From NCBI RefSeq assembly GCF_900115225.1, contig NZ_FOVR01000011.1, positions 1 to 64,000 on the forward strand: a stretch of DNA of 64,000 nt. Direction: 5' to 3'. How positions within the stretch are numbered: position 1 is the first letter of the stretch; every line of letters begins with the position of its first letter. A model generated the notes under the pieces. The model saw only the letters and a list, made by a program, of their open reading frames with translations. It searched no databases and was not told the origin of the DNA. Origin of the DNA: Cohaesibacter marisflavi. GTDB taxonomy: Bacteria; Pseudomonadota; Alphaproteobacteria; Rhizobiales; Cohaesibacteraceae. Of this stretch, positions 34,719 to 43,826 are shown piece by piece. Position numbers and translations under genes: made by a program.

Positions 34719-36068
34719 TTATACGCGCTGGCTACCGATGCCGAATTCCGGATAAGCTTCGACGCCGATTTCAGCTTTGTCGAGACCGATATATTCTTCT
34801 TCTTCGGTAACGCGGATGCCCATGGTTGCCTTCAGGATACCCCATACGATGAAGGAGCAAACCAGAGTGAAGACGCCGTAGGAGATTACGCCGATGAACT
34901 GGGTAGCGTAGGAGGTGCCATCGTTGGTGAACGGAACAACCAGAGTGCCCCAGATACCGCAGACAAGGTGAACCGGGATCGCACCAACAACGTCGTCGAT
35001 TTTCAGCTTGTCGAGAAGCGGAACAACGATGATGACGAGGATTGCGCCGATTGCGCCGATGATGATGGATTCGCCGATGGTCGGGGTCAGAGGCTCAGCG
35101 GTAATGGATACCAGACCAGCCAGTGCGCCGTTGAGGACCATGGTTACGTCGACCTTCTTGTAGAGAATCTGCAGAAGGATCATCGCGGCAACAACGCCAC
35201 CAGCGGCAGCCATGTTGGTGTTGGCAAAGATGCGGGAAACGTCGGAAACGTCACCGATGGTGCCCATAGCGAGCTGGGAAGCACCGTTAAAGCCGAACCA
35301 GCCGAGCCACAGGATGAAAGTACCCAGAGTAGCCAGCGGAATGTTGGAAGCAGGCATCGGGTTTACAGAACCGTCAGCACCATATTTGCCTTTACGAGCA
35401 CCAAGCAGAAGTGCACCAGCAAGAGCTGCCCAGCCGCCTACGGAGTGAACGAGGGTGGAACCGGCGAAATCGGAGAAGCCCATTTCGGAGAGCCAACCAC
35501 CGCCCCACTGCCAGGAACCGGCGATCGGGTAGATGAATGCGGTCAGCACTACGGTGAAGATCATGAACGGCCACAGTTTGATGCGCTCAGCCAGGGTGCC
35601 GGACACAACAGATGCTGCGGTTGCCACGAAGACCATCTGGAAGAACCAGTCGGAAGCCGTGGAATAGCCGGTATCAAGAGCGTCGCCGCCTACCGGATCA
35701 AGAGCGTAGAAGAAGGAGAAAGACCCGATATAGCCGCCGTCAACGCCGGTATACATCAGGTTATAGCCGACCAGATAGTACATGATGCCAGCAACGGCAT
35801 AAAGGGAGATGTTCTTCATGCTCTGCATGGAAACGTTCTTGGAGCGAACAAGGCCAGCTTCGAGCATTGCGAAGCCTGCTGCCATCCACATCACAAGGAA
35901 ACCGCCGATCAAGAAGAGCAGGGTGTTGAGAATATATTGCGTATGGGCGGCAGCTTCGCCGGTTGCTGCTGGAGCAGCTGCCGCTGCTTCTGCTGCTTCC
36001 TGTGCGAGGGCCGGGCCAGCCATAAGGCTTGCTGCGCCAACAAGAAGGGCAAGGGTTACTTTTGACAT
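34719..36068 (-). CDS. amtB: Ammonium transporter
   Basis: 449-aa inner-membrane channel with an N-terminal signal peptide (ends ALAQEA), an Ala-rich linker, and eleven hydrophobic helices. Conserved pore elements are present: DFAGSTLVHSVGG with the first channel His, and IPVHLVCGIWG with the second. The start MSKVTLALL has AAGGA upstream; longer readings lack a signal peptide. It lies 43 bases downstream of glnK, with which it forms the standard nitrogen-controlled pair; GlnK can plug AmtB when ammonium is plentiful. Confidence 0.96.
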   Translation of the reverse strand: MSKVTLALLVGAASLMAGPALAQEAAEAAAAAPAATGEAAAHTQYILNTLLFLIGGFLVMWMAAGFAMLEAGLVRSKNVSMQSMKNISLYAVAGIMYYLVGYNLMYTGVDGGYIGSFSFFYALDPVGGDALDTGYSTASDWFFQMVFVATAASVVSGTLAERIKLWPFMIFTVVLTAFIYPIAGSWQWGGGWLSEMGFSDFAGSTLVHSVGGWAALAGALLLGARKGKYGADGSVNPMPASNIPLATLGTFILWLGWFGFNGASQLAMGTIGDVSDVSRIFANTNMAAAGGVVAAMILLQILYKKVDVTMVLNGALAGLVSITAEPLTPTIGESIIIGAIGAILVIIVVPLLDKLKIDDVVGAIPVHLVCGIWGTLVVPFTNDGTSYATQFIGVISYGVFTLVCSFIVWGILKATMGIRVTEEEEYIGLDKAEIGVEAYPEFGIGSQRV

Positions 36069-36111
36069 TTGATTGTCCTTGTTTTTCACTTCTACTTGAT
36101 TGGGGTTGGGC

Positions 36112-36459
<348 letters not shown>

Positions 36460-36560
36460 TCATGTCCCTCTTATGGGTTTTGTCCCTCTGTCGGGTTTGA
36501 ATGTCATGCCCCAAATTGCAATCAGCCGGGGCAAAACCTCTTGTTTTGTGCTTTCTCTCT

Positions 36561-36577
36561 TACAAAAGCCGTGCCAG
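36561..36577 (-). promoter_or_regulatory. Sigma-54 promoter of glnK-amtB
   Basis: On the minus strand the sequence CTGGCACGGCTTTTGTA fits the -24/-12 consensus YTGGCACGRNNNTTGCW with one mismatch (GT for GC at -12). Position 111 bases before glnK, transcription toward glnK. Confidence 0.75.
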
Positions 36578-36777
36578 TTTTGTAACTTTTTATTAAGTTG
36601 TTGAAATGCTGTCCAAAATTCGATTTTGATAATAAAATCGATCTTTGCTTCATATTTGTGCACAGGGTGATTTTGCGATAATTATAGGCAAATTACAAAA
36701 ATTGCCTATTTTTCATGCACACATTGTGGCCGTTTTGTGATGAGTGAAAAGCAATGAGTCATTTCAAGCTTTTAAAC

Positions 36778-36794
36778 TGCACATTGATTGTGCG
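36778..36794. promoter_or_regulatory. NtrC-type binding site
   Basis: TGCAC-N7-GTGCG matches the NtrC consensus TGCAC-N7-GTGCA with one mismatch. It lies about 200 bases upstream of the sigma-54 promoter, as expected for an enhancer. Half-sites TGCAC occur at 36659 and 36716. The gene-free stretch 36451-36836 also holds an inverted repeat ATAGGCAA/TTGCCTAT (36684-36709) and CGATTTT/AAAATCG (about 36621-36640). Confidence 0.6.
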
Positions 36795-36836
36795 TAGGTT
36801 CTAAATAATCCGCATCTGTTAGGCTTAATCTTTCAT

Positions 36837-37700
36837 TTACCGGTCAATTTCGCGTATAAGGCCTTCCTGAGCAGCTGATGCAACCAATGTGCCATCTCGC
36901 CGGTAAAGACTGCCGCGGTTGAAACCGCGGCCACCACCTGCCCATGGGCTGTCCTGACAATAGAGCAGCCATTCGTCAGCGCGAAAATCACCATGGAACC
37001 ACATGGCGTGGTCCAGACTGGCGGCGCTGATGGTCTTACTGAAAACGGAGAGGCCATGCGCGAAAAGGGACGTGTCCAGCAAGGTCATGTCCGAGGCATA
37101 GGCCAATGCGCATTTGTGGATGGCCGGATCATCGGGGAGTTTCGATGTTGTGCGCACCCAGATGAGTTGCTGCGGCTCCAGTTTTTTACGCGTTACATAA
37201 TGTTCCATATTGATGGGGCGCAGCTCGATAGGGCGCTCGCGACGGAAATAGGCCTTTATATTGTCCGGTGCCTTGGCAACATAGCTCTCATAGACCTCTT
37301 CCTCGCTGGGCAGATCTTCCGGTCCGGGAATGTCGGGCAGCTCGATCTGGTGGGAGAGACCTTCTTCCTTCTTGTGAAAGGAAGCGGCCATGTTGAAAAT
37401 GGCTTTGCCATGCTGGATGCCCAGAACGCGGCGTGTGGAAAAGGACCGCCCGTTGCGCAGTCGGTCCACCTCATAAATGATTGGTGTCTTGGGGTCGCCC
37501 GGGCGCATGAAATAGCAATGCAGGGAATGGGCGCTGCGTTCAGCCTCCACCGTTCGGGATGCTGCCACAAGGGCCTGTCCAATCACCTGACCGCCAAAAA
37601 CCCGTTGCCACCCATCCTGCGGGCTCATGCCTCTGAACAGGTCTGTTTCCAGAGTTTCGAGATCCAGAATGGAGAGGAGGGTATCAATTGCTGACGTCAT
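36837..37700 (-). CDS. tesB: Acyl-CoA thioesterase II
   Basis: 287-aa cytosolic double-hotdog thioesterase that releases CoA from acyl-CoA. Features: LDLETLETDLFRGMSPQDGWQRVFGGQVIGQAL (in pieces), SLHCYFMRPGD, and the C-terminal SLDHAMWFHGDFRADEWLLY with the catalytic Asp, then GFNRGSLYRRDGTLVAS. The start MTSAID was chosen at the usual family N-terminus; a 120-codon upstream extension looks non-coding. The intergenic stretch to ubiH-like gene on the other strand is about 220 bases. Confidence 0.95.
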   Translation of the reverse strand: MTSAIDTLLSILDLETLETDLFRGMSPQDGWQRVFGGQVIGQALVAASRTVEAERSAHSLHCYFMRPGDPKTPIIYEVDRLRNGRSFSTRRVLGIQHGKAIFNMAASFHKKEEGLSHQIELPDIPGPEDLPSEEEVYESYVAKAPDNIKAYFRRERPIELRPINMEHYVTRKKLEPQQLIWVRTTSKLPDDPAIHKCALAYASDMTLLDTSLFAHGLSVFSKTISAASLDHAMWFHGDFRADEWLLYCQDSPWAGGGRGFNRGSLYRRDGTLVASAAQEGLIREIDR

Positions 37701-37921
37701 GAAAAATGTCCCGGGATTTGTGGATAGCGATATAATGTTTTCAAACAGGATAAGGCCAAGGCCTATCTTAGCGCTTATAGCAGGAGATGGCGCGACGAAA
37801 AAATCGCTTTCTCTAGTCAGTTTGTCGAGATCTTCCGATTTCTTATCACTATATAATGGAAACGGAGTGCAGGCAGCGTTATGGTGCGGCCACATTAAAG
37901 GCAGGCAGAAGGGATTAAAGC

Positions 37922-39199
37922 ATGAATTCACCACGGCACGCAAAGGCAGAACCGGTCGGAGCCAATGACAATGCGTCTTGCCTGAAGGAAAGCTATGATC
38001 TGGTGATTGCCGGAGGGGGATATGTTGGTTTGTCGCTGGCGCTGGCCGTGCGGCAGGCAAGCGGCTTGTCTGTTCTTGTTGTCGAGCCTCAGGTCATGGA
38101 GCGCATGCGCAAGGATGAGCGTGCGTCTGCGGTTGCCTCTGCGGCGACGCGGATGCTGCAAAGCCTCGGTGTGTGGGACACAATCGCGCCAGATGCCGAA
38201 CCCATCCGGAAAATGGAAGTCACCGATAGCAAGCTCAAGGATATCGTGCGTCCGGTTTTGCTGACCTTTGAGGGCGGAGCCAAGGATGGAGAGCCGTTTG
38301 CCTATATGGTGCCGAACGGGGCCATGGTTGGCGCTCTTGGCGATGCGGCAAAGGCCGCCGGGGTAGATGTTCTGGAAGGACACAGCGTCAAGGATTTCAT
38401 CGTTGATGGCTCTGCTGTTTCTCTCTTCTTGCAATCTGGCGAAACGGTCGGCGCCAAGCTGCTTGTGGCGGCCGATGGGGTACGCTCGCGTTTGCGGGAT
38501 CTAGCCGGGATTCACGTGAATCGGTTTGATTATGATCAGATCGGGATTGTAACCACGGTTGAACATGAGCGCCCGCATGAAGGCTGTGCGGTGGAGCATT
38601 TCCTACCTGCTGGCCCCTTTGCTATTTTGCCGCTCAAGGGTAATCGCTCATCTCTGGTGTGGAATGAGCGCACAGATGATGCCAAGCGCTTGCTGTCCAT
38701 GGATGACTTTACCTTCGGGCTTGAACTGGAGCGCCGGTTTGGCAAACAGCTGGGCGCACTTGAGGAAAAAGGGCCGCGCAAGGGCTTCCCTCTCGGGATG
38801 GTTCTGGCGCGCTCCTATGTCGCTTCGCGATTTGCACTGGTAGGCGATGCCGCGCACGGGATTCATCCGATCGCCGGGCAGGGGCTCAATCTTGGATTCA
38901 AGGATGTCGCTTCTCTCGCCGAGGTGATCGTTGAGGCTGCGCGCCTTGGGCAGGATATCGGGGCGTTTGATGTGTTGGAGCGCTATGAGCGCTGGCGCCG
39001 GTTTGACGTCACGCAGATGGGTGTCACCTGCGATCTGCTCAATCGGCTCTTTTCCAACAAGAGCGAGGTGCTGCGCCATGTCCGCGATTTCGGCCTCGGC
39101 ATGGTGGATCGTTTGCCGGGCCTCAAGCGCATGTTCATCGAGGAAGCCGCGGGTCATCGCGGTGAGGTGCCCAAGCTGCTGCGCGGGGAAGGCCTCTAG
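37922..39199 (+). CDS. UbiH/UbiF/COQ6-family FAD-dependent hydroxylase
   Basis: 425-aa flavoprotein monooxygenase, probably of ubiquinone ring hydroxylation. The FAD-binding GGGYVGLSLALAV is near residue 31-43, and the second FAD motif LVGDAAHGIHPIAGQGLNLGFKD near 303-325 (in pieces) is typical of UbiH-type enzymes. Which ring position it hydroxylates cannot be told from sequence alone. The Trm112-like gene follows on the opposite strand. Confidence 0.93.
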   Translation: MNSPRHAKAEPVGANDNASCLKESYDLVIAGGGYVGLSLALAVRQASGLSVLVVEPQVMERMRKDERASAVASAATRMLQSLGVWDTIAPDAEPIRKMEVTDSKLKDIVRPVLLTFEGGAKDGEPFAYMVPNGAMVGALGDAAKAAGVDVLEGHSVKDFIVDGSAVSLFLQSGETVGAKLLVAADGVRSRLRDLAGIHVNRFDYDQIGIVTTVEHERPHEGCAVEHFLPAGPFAILPLKGNRSSLVWNERTDDAKRLLSMDDFTFGLELERRFGKQLGALEEKGPRKGFPLGMVLARSYVASRFALVGDAAHGIHPIAGQGLNLGFKDVASLAEVIVEAARLGQDIGAFDVLERYERWRRFDVTQMGVTCDLLNRLFSNKSEVLRHVRDFGLGMVDRLPGLKRMFIEEAAGHRGEVPKLLRGEGL

Positions 39200-39241
39200 T
39201 CTCTGTGGGAAAGAAAGCTTACAGCCCTTCCGCGATAGCAC

Positions 39242-39460
39242 TCAGTCTTCCAACTGGCGTGCTTCGCTGGGCAGCATGATGGGCACGCCATCTCTGATCG
39301 GATAGGCGAGCTTTGCAGCGTGGCTGATCAGCTCTTGCGCGTCTGCATCATAGGTGAGCGTTGTCTTGGTCAGGGGGCAGACAAGAATTTCGAGCAATTT
39401 GCGATCAACCGTGCCGGTCTTCTCGCCGACGCCATGATCTTGGTTTTCTTTTTTGCTCAT
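39242..39460 (-). CDS. Trm112/YcaR-family small protein
   Basis: 72-aa protein with the family core [17 protein letters not shown] and [14 protein letters not shown]. Members in bacteria keep the fold of the methyltransferase activator Trm112; this one keeps a single Cys, so no zinc site. It is downstream of the LON-domain gene on the same strand and usually found with it in alphaproteobacteria. Confidence 0.92.
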   Translation of the reverse strand: MSKKENQDHGVGEKTGTVDRKLLEILVCPLTKTTLTYDADAQELISHAAKLAYPIRDGVPIMLPSEARQLED

Positions 39461-39504
39461 GATGGGTCCTATCTGTCCTGACCGGCTTGTTGCTGCAGGT
39501 CAGA

Positions 39505-40206
39505 TCACTGCAAGGTTTGAGGGGCTTCGCCACTTTCGCTGGCCAGATGCATTTCCGTCATGGCAATCAGCGTGTCGGCACGCAGAGCCAGACTTTCCGC
39601 TTCCAGGAGCGCCTGTTTTTCTGCCAATCCATAAGGGCTCATCATGGAAAGGGAGTTGACCAGCACTTCGTTGGAGGATTTTCCGATGCTGTCCCAGTCT
39701 GCTTCCATATCATTGGCCTCAAGAAAGGCGCGGAAGGCTTCCAGCAGACCTTCCCTGTTCACCTGATCTTCGCCAAGGCCTTCGGTCAGATCATGCACAT
39801 ACTCTTCGCAGTCGATCTCGGCGAGGCGGAAGGGCAGGTCGGTGAGCATTTCCTTGACCAGCTTGAAACGGCAAATGCCGGACAAGGTGACCAATACGCG
39901 CCCGTCTCCGGTTTCGCCATAGGCCGAGATACGCCCCAGACAGCCGACTTGCTGAAGCTTGGGGGCGTAGAGCTTTTCAGGCGCATCGCTTTCTGCCGGA
40001 TCGCCTTCAGGCTCGAGCGGCTGGATGATACCGATGATCCGATCCTTATGCATGGCATAGTCGATCATCATCAGATAGCGTTCTTCGAAGATATTCAGCG
40101 GCATCTGGGTGCGTGGCAGCAACAGGGCTTCCTCCAGGGGAAACACCGGAATGATAGCGGGAATGTCTCTCGGGCTGTCATAATATGCATTGCCTGCCTG
40201 AGCCAT
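39505..40206 (-). CDS. LON N-terminal (substrate-binding) domain protein
   Basis: 233-aa cytosolic protein consisting of the LON substrate-binding domain only: IPVFPLEEALLLPRTQMPLNIFEERYLMM at the start (in pieces) and GCLGRISAYGETGDGR near 100. It has no AAA+ or protease part, as usual for this family. The start has AAGGAG upstream. Neighbours are the CnoX-like gene upstream and Trm112-like downstream, an arrangement commonly seen. Confidence 0.93.
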   Translation of the reverse strand: MAQAGNAYYDSPRDIPAIIPVFPLEEALLLPRTQMPLNIFEERYLMMIDYAMHKDRIIGIIQPLEPEGDPAESDAPEKLYAPKLQQVGCLGRISAYGETGDGRVLVTLSGICRFKLVKEMLTDLPFRLAEIDCEEYVHDLTEGLGEDQVNREGLLEAFRAFLEANDMEADWDSIGKSSNEVLVNSLSMMSPYGLAEKQALLEAESLALRADTLIAMTEMHLASESGEAPQTLQ

Positions 40207-40296
40207 TTGATCTCCTTGTTTTCGCTCGCTTTGAAGCCTGCGATCTGTGCTTTCTTCATTTGCATGGGTCGCATGCGCATCGAATGGAATAAAACT

Positions 40297-40330
40297 GGCC
40301 GCCGCATGCATAAGCGATGGGGCGGCTTTT
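40297..40330. terminator. Hairpin between the cnoX-like and LON genes
   Basis: GGCCGCC pairs with GGCGGC(T); on the minus strand it is followed by CAGTTTTATT, so it could end or attenuate transcription from the CnoX-like gene. Confidence 0.5.
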
Positions 40331-40336
40331 CGTCAG

Positions 40337-41335
40337 TTATGAGAAAAGAATAGAGGATAGCTGCCGGCGGCCATAGACGCTGGCAGGGTCCATCACGCCC
40401 CAGCTTTCAAAGAATTGCAGAAGCTGTTTGCGGGCTCCGTCATCATTCCATTCGCGATCACGTTTGATGATGGCGATCAGCTGGTCGACGGCCTCTTCGC
40501 GTTTGTTCTTGCCATTGAGCGCCACGGCCAGATCGAACTGGGTCTGATTGTCTTCAGGATTGGCTTCCAGCTTGGCTTGCAATTCTGCCAGATCGCCCAG
40601 ATCTGCACTCTGTTCGGCTAGCTCAAGGCTGGCCTTGACGGCAGACACATCCTGCTCCTTGAGGGCTTCCTCGGGCAGGCTGTCAAACAGGGTGCGGGCC
40701 TTTTCAACTTCTTCATTGGCAAGCAGGCATTTGATCATGCCGACAACGGCAGGGAGATGGTCCGGAACCTGCTGCATGATGGCGCCAAAAATCTGCGCGG
40801 CTTCAACCGGATTGCCCGCTTCGAGCAATTCGTTGGCATGATTGCAGGCTTCTTCTACAGGATCGGCCTGCGGCTCACTGCCATTCTTTTCGATGAAGGC
40901 CTTGATCTGGCTTGGTGGCTGCACGCCCATGAAGCCATCCACCGGGCGGCCATCCTTGAAGGCGACCACGGCGGGAACGGACTGGATGCCCATCTGCTGT
41001 GGGATGGCGGGGTGATCGTCGATATTGAGCTTGACCAGCTTGACCCTGCCCTTGGCCTCGGTGACGGCCTTTTCCAGATCCGGGCCCAGCTGTTTGCAGG
41101 GGCCGCACCATGGTGCCCAAAAATCGACGAGGATGGTTGTGCTATTGGACGCTTCGATCACATCCTGCATGAATTCCTGCGTCGAGGTATCCTTGATAAG
41201 CGGGCCAGTGTCTTGCGCCGGCTTCGGAGCGGGAGTTGGCTGCGGAGCTGCGCCGAAAGATTGCGCATTAGAGCTCTGGGATGTGGTGTAGCTGGCGGAC
41301 ATGCCGCTTCCGTAGCCATATGTGGTGTTGCTCAT
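40337..41335 (-). CDS. Thioredoxin-domain co-chaperone (CnoX/YbbN-like)
   Basis: 332-aa cytosolic protein. A Gln/Ser/Pro-rich leader (about 45 residues) precedes a thioredoxin domain with WCGPC at 76-80, followed by tetratricopeptide-like helices to the end. That is the architecture of CnoX/YbbN, which protects proteins from oxidative aggregation and hands them to chaperones. Unlike E. coli CnoX (SXXC), this has a full CxxC site, as many alphaproteobacterial ones do. Confidence 0.93.
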   Translation of the reverse strand: MSNTTYGYGSGMSASYTTSQSSNAQSFGAAPQPTPAPKPAQDTGPLIKDTSTQEFMQDVIEASNSTTILVDFWAPWCGPCKQLGPDLEKAVTEAKGRVKLVKLNIDDHPAIPQQMGIQSVPAVVAFKDGRPVDGFMGVQPPSQIKAFIEKNGSEPQADPVEEACNHANELLEAGNPVEAAQIFGAIMQQVPDHLPAVVGMIKCLLANEEVEKARTLFDSLPEEALKEQDVSAVKASLELAEQSADLGDLAELQAKLEANPEDNQTQFDLAVALNGKNKREEAVDQLIAIIKRDREWNDDGARKQLLQFFESWGVMDPASVYGRRQLSSILFS

Positions 41336-41553
41336 CTGGACGGTCCTTTTCGTGAGGGACTGTGCCTGCCTTTGGATCTTGGACAGTGTCTAAGTCTGTT
41401 TGTCAAAGCCGCTATGTAACCGGGTTACATGCCCTGTGATTTGTCGTCCCCAATATGGGATAGTGGCACATTTTGTTCAATGCCCAATTGGCCTGAAAGT
41501 CGATTAACATGTCCGCCTTTCGGGCAGAGGCACAAAGATCCGGCTTGTCTCGC

Positions 41554-42072
41554 CTAGGCGTCTTCTTTTTCGAGCGCCAATATGGTCGGGCTATGACCCG
41601 TGCCTTCGAGAAAGCGCAGCAGATCCTGTTTCGAGATAGCCGTCGTGGCAGTATTTTCCAAAGGGTGGAAATTCACCAGATCCTGTTCCATTAGATTGGC
41701 GTCGAGCACCAGATTGATGGCGTGGTCTTCCTTGTCGTTGATCAGAGCAAAGGGGGTGACCGAACCGGGGCGCACACCCAGATGCTGCCACAACAGGTCT
41801 GCATTGCCAAAGCTGACGCGGCCGCAATCATATTTCCGATGAAAGCTTTTGAGGTCCACCTCCGTGTCATTGAGGCAGACAACCAGCATCATCTTGCCCT
41901 TCTTGTCCTTGAGAAAGAGATTCTTGGTGTGACCACCGGGCAGGTCTTCCTTGATCTTGTGGCTTTCGCTTACGGTGAAAACCGCCTCATGCTCATGAGT
42001 GGTGGTTTCTATGTCGAGTGCGGCGAAAAAATCAAAAAGATCTTGGCGGCTGCATTTTTCTGATGAGGTCAT
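41554..42072 (-). CDS. Prolyl-tRNA editing protein (ProX/PrdX, YbaK-like)
   Basis: 172-aa YbaK/EbsC-fold deacylase. It hydrolyses mischarged Ala-tRNA(Pro) or related errors. The pattern PGGHTKNLFLKDKKGKMMLV, then [12 protein letters not shown]-like region is absent but CNDTEVDLKSFHRK and LGVRPGSVTPFALINDKEDHAINLVLD match the free-standing ProX proteins. The start ATG lies at a normal N-terminus. It stands alone. Confidence 0.9.
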   Translation of the reverse strand: MTSSEKCSRQDLFDFFAALDIETTTHEHEAVFTVSESHKIKEDLPGGHTKNLFLKDKKGKMMLVVCLNDTEVDLKSFHRKYDCGRVSFGNADLLWQHLGVRPGSVTPFALINDKEDHAINLVLDANLMEQDLVNFHPLENTATTAISKQDLLRFLEGTGHSPTILALEKEDA

Positions 42073-42434
42073 TGAACTGTGCTCTGGAAAGATTGATCAG
42101 GTCTGAAAATAGGGGCGGACGCTGTGATCCGATAGCATGGAGTACTGTGTTGGGGCGAGTTAACTGTCTGTAAGGCCCGGCTTTCTCTCATCTAGCTAAT
42201 AGAGTGAAGGGGCCGAACCTGCAAGGGATGACCCGTCGTAGAGGCGGCAAAGCGGCCAGCAAGTTTTTCACCGTTTGTGAAAAACTTGCACAGCCAGTGG
42301 GAAAAAATCATTTTTTGTAATTTCCCTGTTGCAATTGCTCCTCAGGTCGTACATATAAGCACCCACAGACGGCACGGAGCGCCGCAGCGAAGCAACGAAA
42401 TGTTGCTAAGAGCTTGAAAAAGCTTAAGAGTTTC
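42073..42434 (+). promoter_or_regulatory. Intergenic region with probable tRNA-Gly promoter
   Basis: About 360 gene-free bases. TTGCAA at 42329 and a TA-rich CATATAAG near 42352 are 17 bases apart and 70-75 bases before the tRNA, a weak fit to a sigma70 promoter. Nothing else stands out. Confidence 0.35.
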
Positions 42435-42509
42435 GCGGGTGTAGCTCAGGGGTAGAGCACAACCTTGCCAAGGTTGGGGTCGTGGGTTCGAATCCCATCG
42501 CCCGCTCCA
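42435..42509 (+). tRNA. tRNA-Gly(GCC)
   Basis: Complete cloverleaf: acceptor GCGGGTG/CGCCCGC, D-arm GCTC...GAGC, anticodon arm CAACC-TTGCCAA-GGTTG with anticodon GCC, T-arm GTGGG-TTCGAAT-CCCAT, encoded CCA. It is the attachment site of the island: the copy from its anticodon stem onward is repeated 9.3 kb to the right. Confidence 0.95.
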
Positions 42510-42538
42510 TTACATAAAAGGGTTCAGGAAATTTCCTG
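42463..42538 (+). repeat. Left attachment repeat (attL, inside tRNA-Gly)
   Basis: Identical over 76 bases to the right copy; starts in the tRNA anticodon stem at CCTTGCC and runs through CCA into the terminator hairpin. With one mismatch the match extends ten more bases. Confidence 0.9.
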
Positions 42539-42549
42539 GGCCCTTTTTC
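42517..42549 (+). terminator. Terminator of tRNA-Gly
   Basis: AAAGGGTTCAGGAAA pairs with TTTCCTGGGCCCTTT, with T-run after. It is within the duplicated att segment. Confidence 0.8.
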
Positions 42550-42614
42550 GTTTACAATAAAGCCCTCATTCACAAGTCTGTTCACAATAGCCAACAGGCA
42601 AGGTGCGCAAAGCA

Positions 42615-42653
42615 AGCTTTGGCAGCGTTGCTCTACCACTGAGCGACACTCGC
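42615..42653 (-). pseudogene. Fragment of a second tRNA-Gly (5' half)
   Basis: Reading leftward from 42653, the sequence matches the 5' half of the intact tRNA: GCGAGTGTCGCTCAGTGGTAG, then GAGCAACGCTGCCAAAG. In the first 25 bases only three differ from the intact gene. The GCC anticodon is visible but the 3' half is lost. It probably marks an older insertion or donor junction. Confidence 0.6.
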
Positions 42654-43030
42654 GAAATATCAGTTTCTAGGGGCCTTTCATCGCACGCAGTCTATATGAC
42701 CTCTCCTTGCCACCCACCAAGGGGGGCTTGGGGGCTGCTCTATATTGCACTCGGGCTCAAAGATTTCTCGCCAAAATTATCAGGTTTTCCATCGTAAACG
42801 CCTATAGCACAATCATGATTGAACTATCAGACCAATCAATCTCTTGTGTATTCAGTCCTCCATACGGCTCTGAATATGGGAGATGATAAATGCCCCAATA
42901 GTTTTCGCTCCTGCTAACGACGCTTCTGGATAGCGATGGTTGGTAAATATCTAAAATATTTGAATGTTTTATTTATACCGCAAATGGGCCAGTCTACTTA
43001 GAGTTAATGGGTTAAGAATGGGAGAAGGAA

Positions 43031-43453
43031 ATGGCGTTGAAAGGCGTTCCTGCGGTCAAAAATAAAGAAGGACTTGATCACTCACGCCGTTTCGAGTTGA
43101 GCCGGGCAATTGATAGCCGCTTAGTTCAAGATGCAATTGATCATTTATATGCTGATTATTTGGAGCGGCGACAAGGCAGGAAGCCCAATCAACGTGATAT
43201 CCCCCGGATACGGTGCTATTTAGAAAAGCTGTATGCTGAGCTTGTTGTGGCTACGCAGGAGGACCATGAACTTTATTTGGGTTACAATAGAGCGGCGGCA
43301 TATTTCAAGCGAGGCGGTGAGTATTGGAATCTTCTCAACGATAAGCCGCTTCTTTCTCGTAGGCTTTTCCTTGAATTGATTGACTGCTTAGAACAAGGCG
43401 GCTGGATAGAGCATCACAAAGCTAAAGCGGGCTTTGGTGGATTTTCAACCTGA
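43031..43453 (+). CDS. Island hypothetical protein, probably truncated
   Basis: 140 aa, soluble, preceded by GAAGGA. I do not recognise the family. The pattern (ARG/Lys-rich start, RRQGRKPNQRDI, YNRAAAYFKRGGEYW, LLSRRLFLELIDCLEQGGWIEHHKAKAGFGG) recalls replication-linked proteins of plasmids and phages, by feel only. It ends FST-stop at TGA, and the frame continues with MRATRKLRD before another TGA. This suggests a longer ancestral protein cut by a CGA to TGA change. Confidence 0.6.
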   Translation: MALKGVPAVKNKEGLDHSRRFELSRAIDSRLVQDAIDHLYADYLERRQGRKPNQRDIPRIRCYLEKLYAELVVATQEDHELYLGYNRAAAYFKRGGEYWNLLNDKPLLSRRLFLELIDCLEQGGWIEHHKAKAGFGGFST

Positions 43454-43826
43454 ATGAGAGCTACGCGCAAGCTTAGAGATTGAATTGCCCCTAGAATTGT
43501 AGACACCTTGTCCCCTAAAAATGAGGCAAGGAGACGACGATGGCCCATATCCAATTCACTTAGAACACGATAAGCTCGCCCAGAGAAGAAGCCTTTTCAA
43601 CGGTAGTCGCCCAGAACCGCTAAACCATCAAGCTCCTAACACCACGGCAAACGACAACCCCGAATGAATTAAAGACACTAGGCTCCCCTAAATTCGAACC
43701 ATTTAGAACCCTAATATCTTGGACCCGTTGGACTAATCACATATCCCTTTTTCTCGATAGAAGGTATGGCTTAAGCGTTTCTCTATAATTTTACGCATGT
43801 CTCAGCAATTGATCGATATAATTTTC
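43454..43826. other. Decayed sequence left of the ribokinase-like gene
   Basis: About 370 bases without an intact gene. The first part continues the frame of the preceding gene through one more TGA. The following part, around GTAGACACCTTGTCCCC near 43500, may be the edge of an old IS, but I could not identify a transposase. No terminator for the leftward operon is obvious. Confidence 0.4.

Larger units (their letters stand above)
42510..43030. other. Gene-free left end of island
   Basis: About 520 bases without an intact gene. The tRNA terminator and a tRNA-Gly fragment on the minus strand are the only elements I can identify. Confidence 0.5.

Noticed and set aside
36517-36536. Second sigma-54-like element (TTGCAATCAGCCGGGGCAA)
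   Set aside because: The -24 CC/GG spacing does not fit; the element at 36561-36577 is much better.
42424-42639. Open frame on the minus strand beginning near the tRNA-Gly with MERAMGFEPTTPT-like sequence
   Set aside because: It is the antisense reading of the tRNA-Gly and its terminator; the same false peptide arises at the right att copy (51597-51815).
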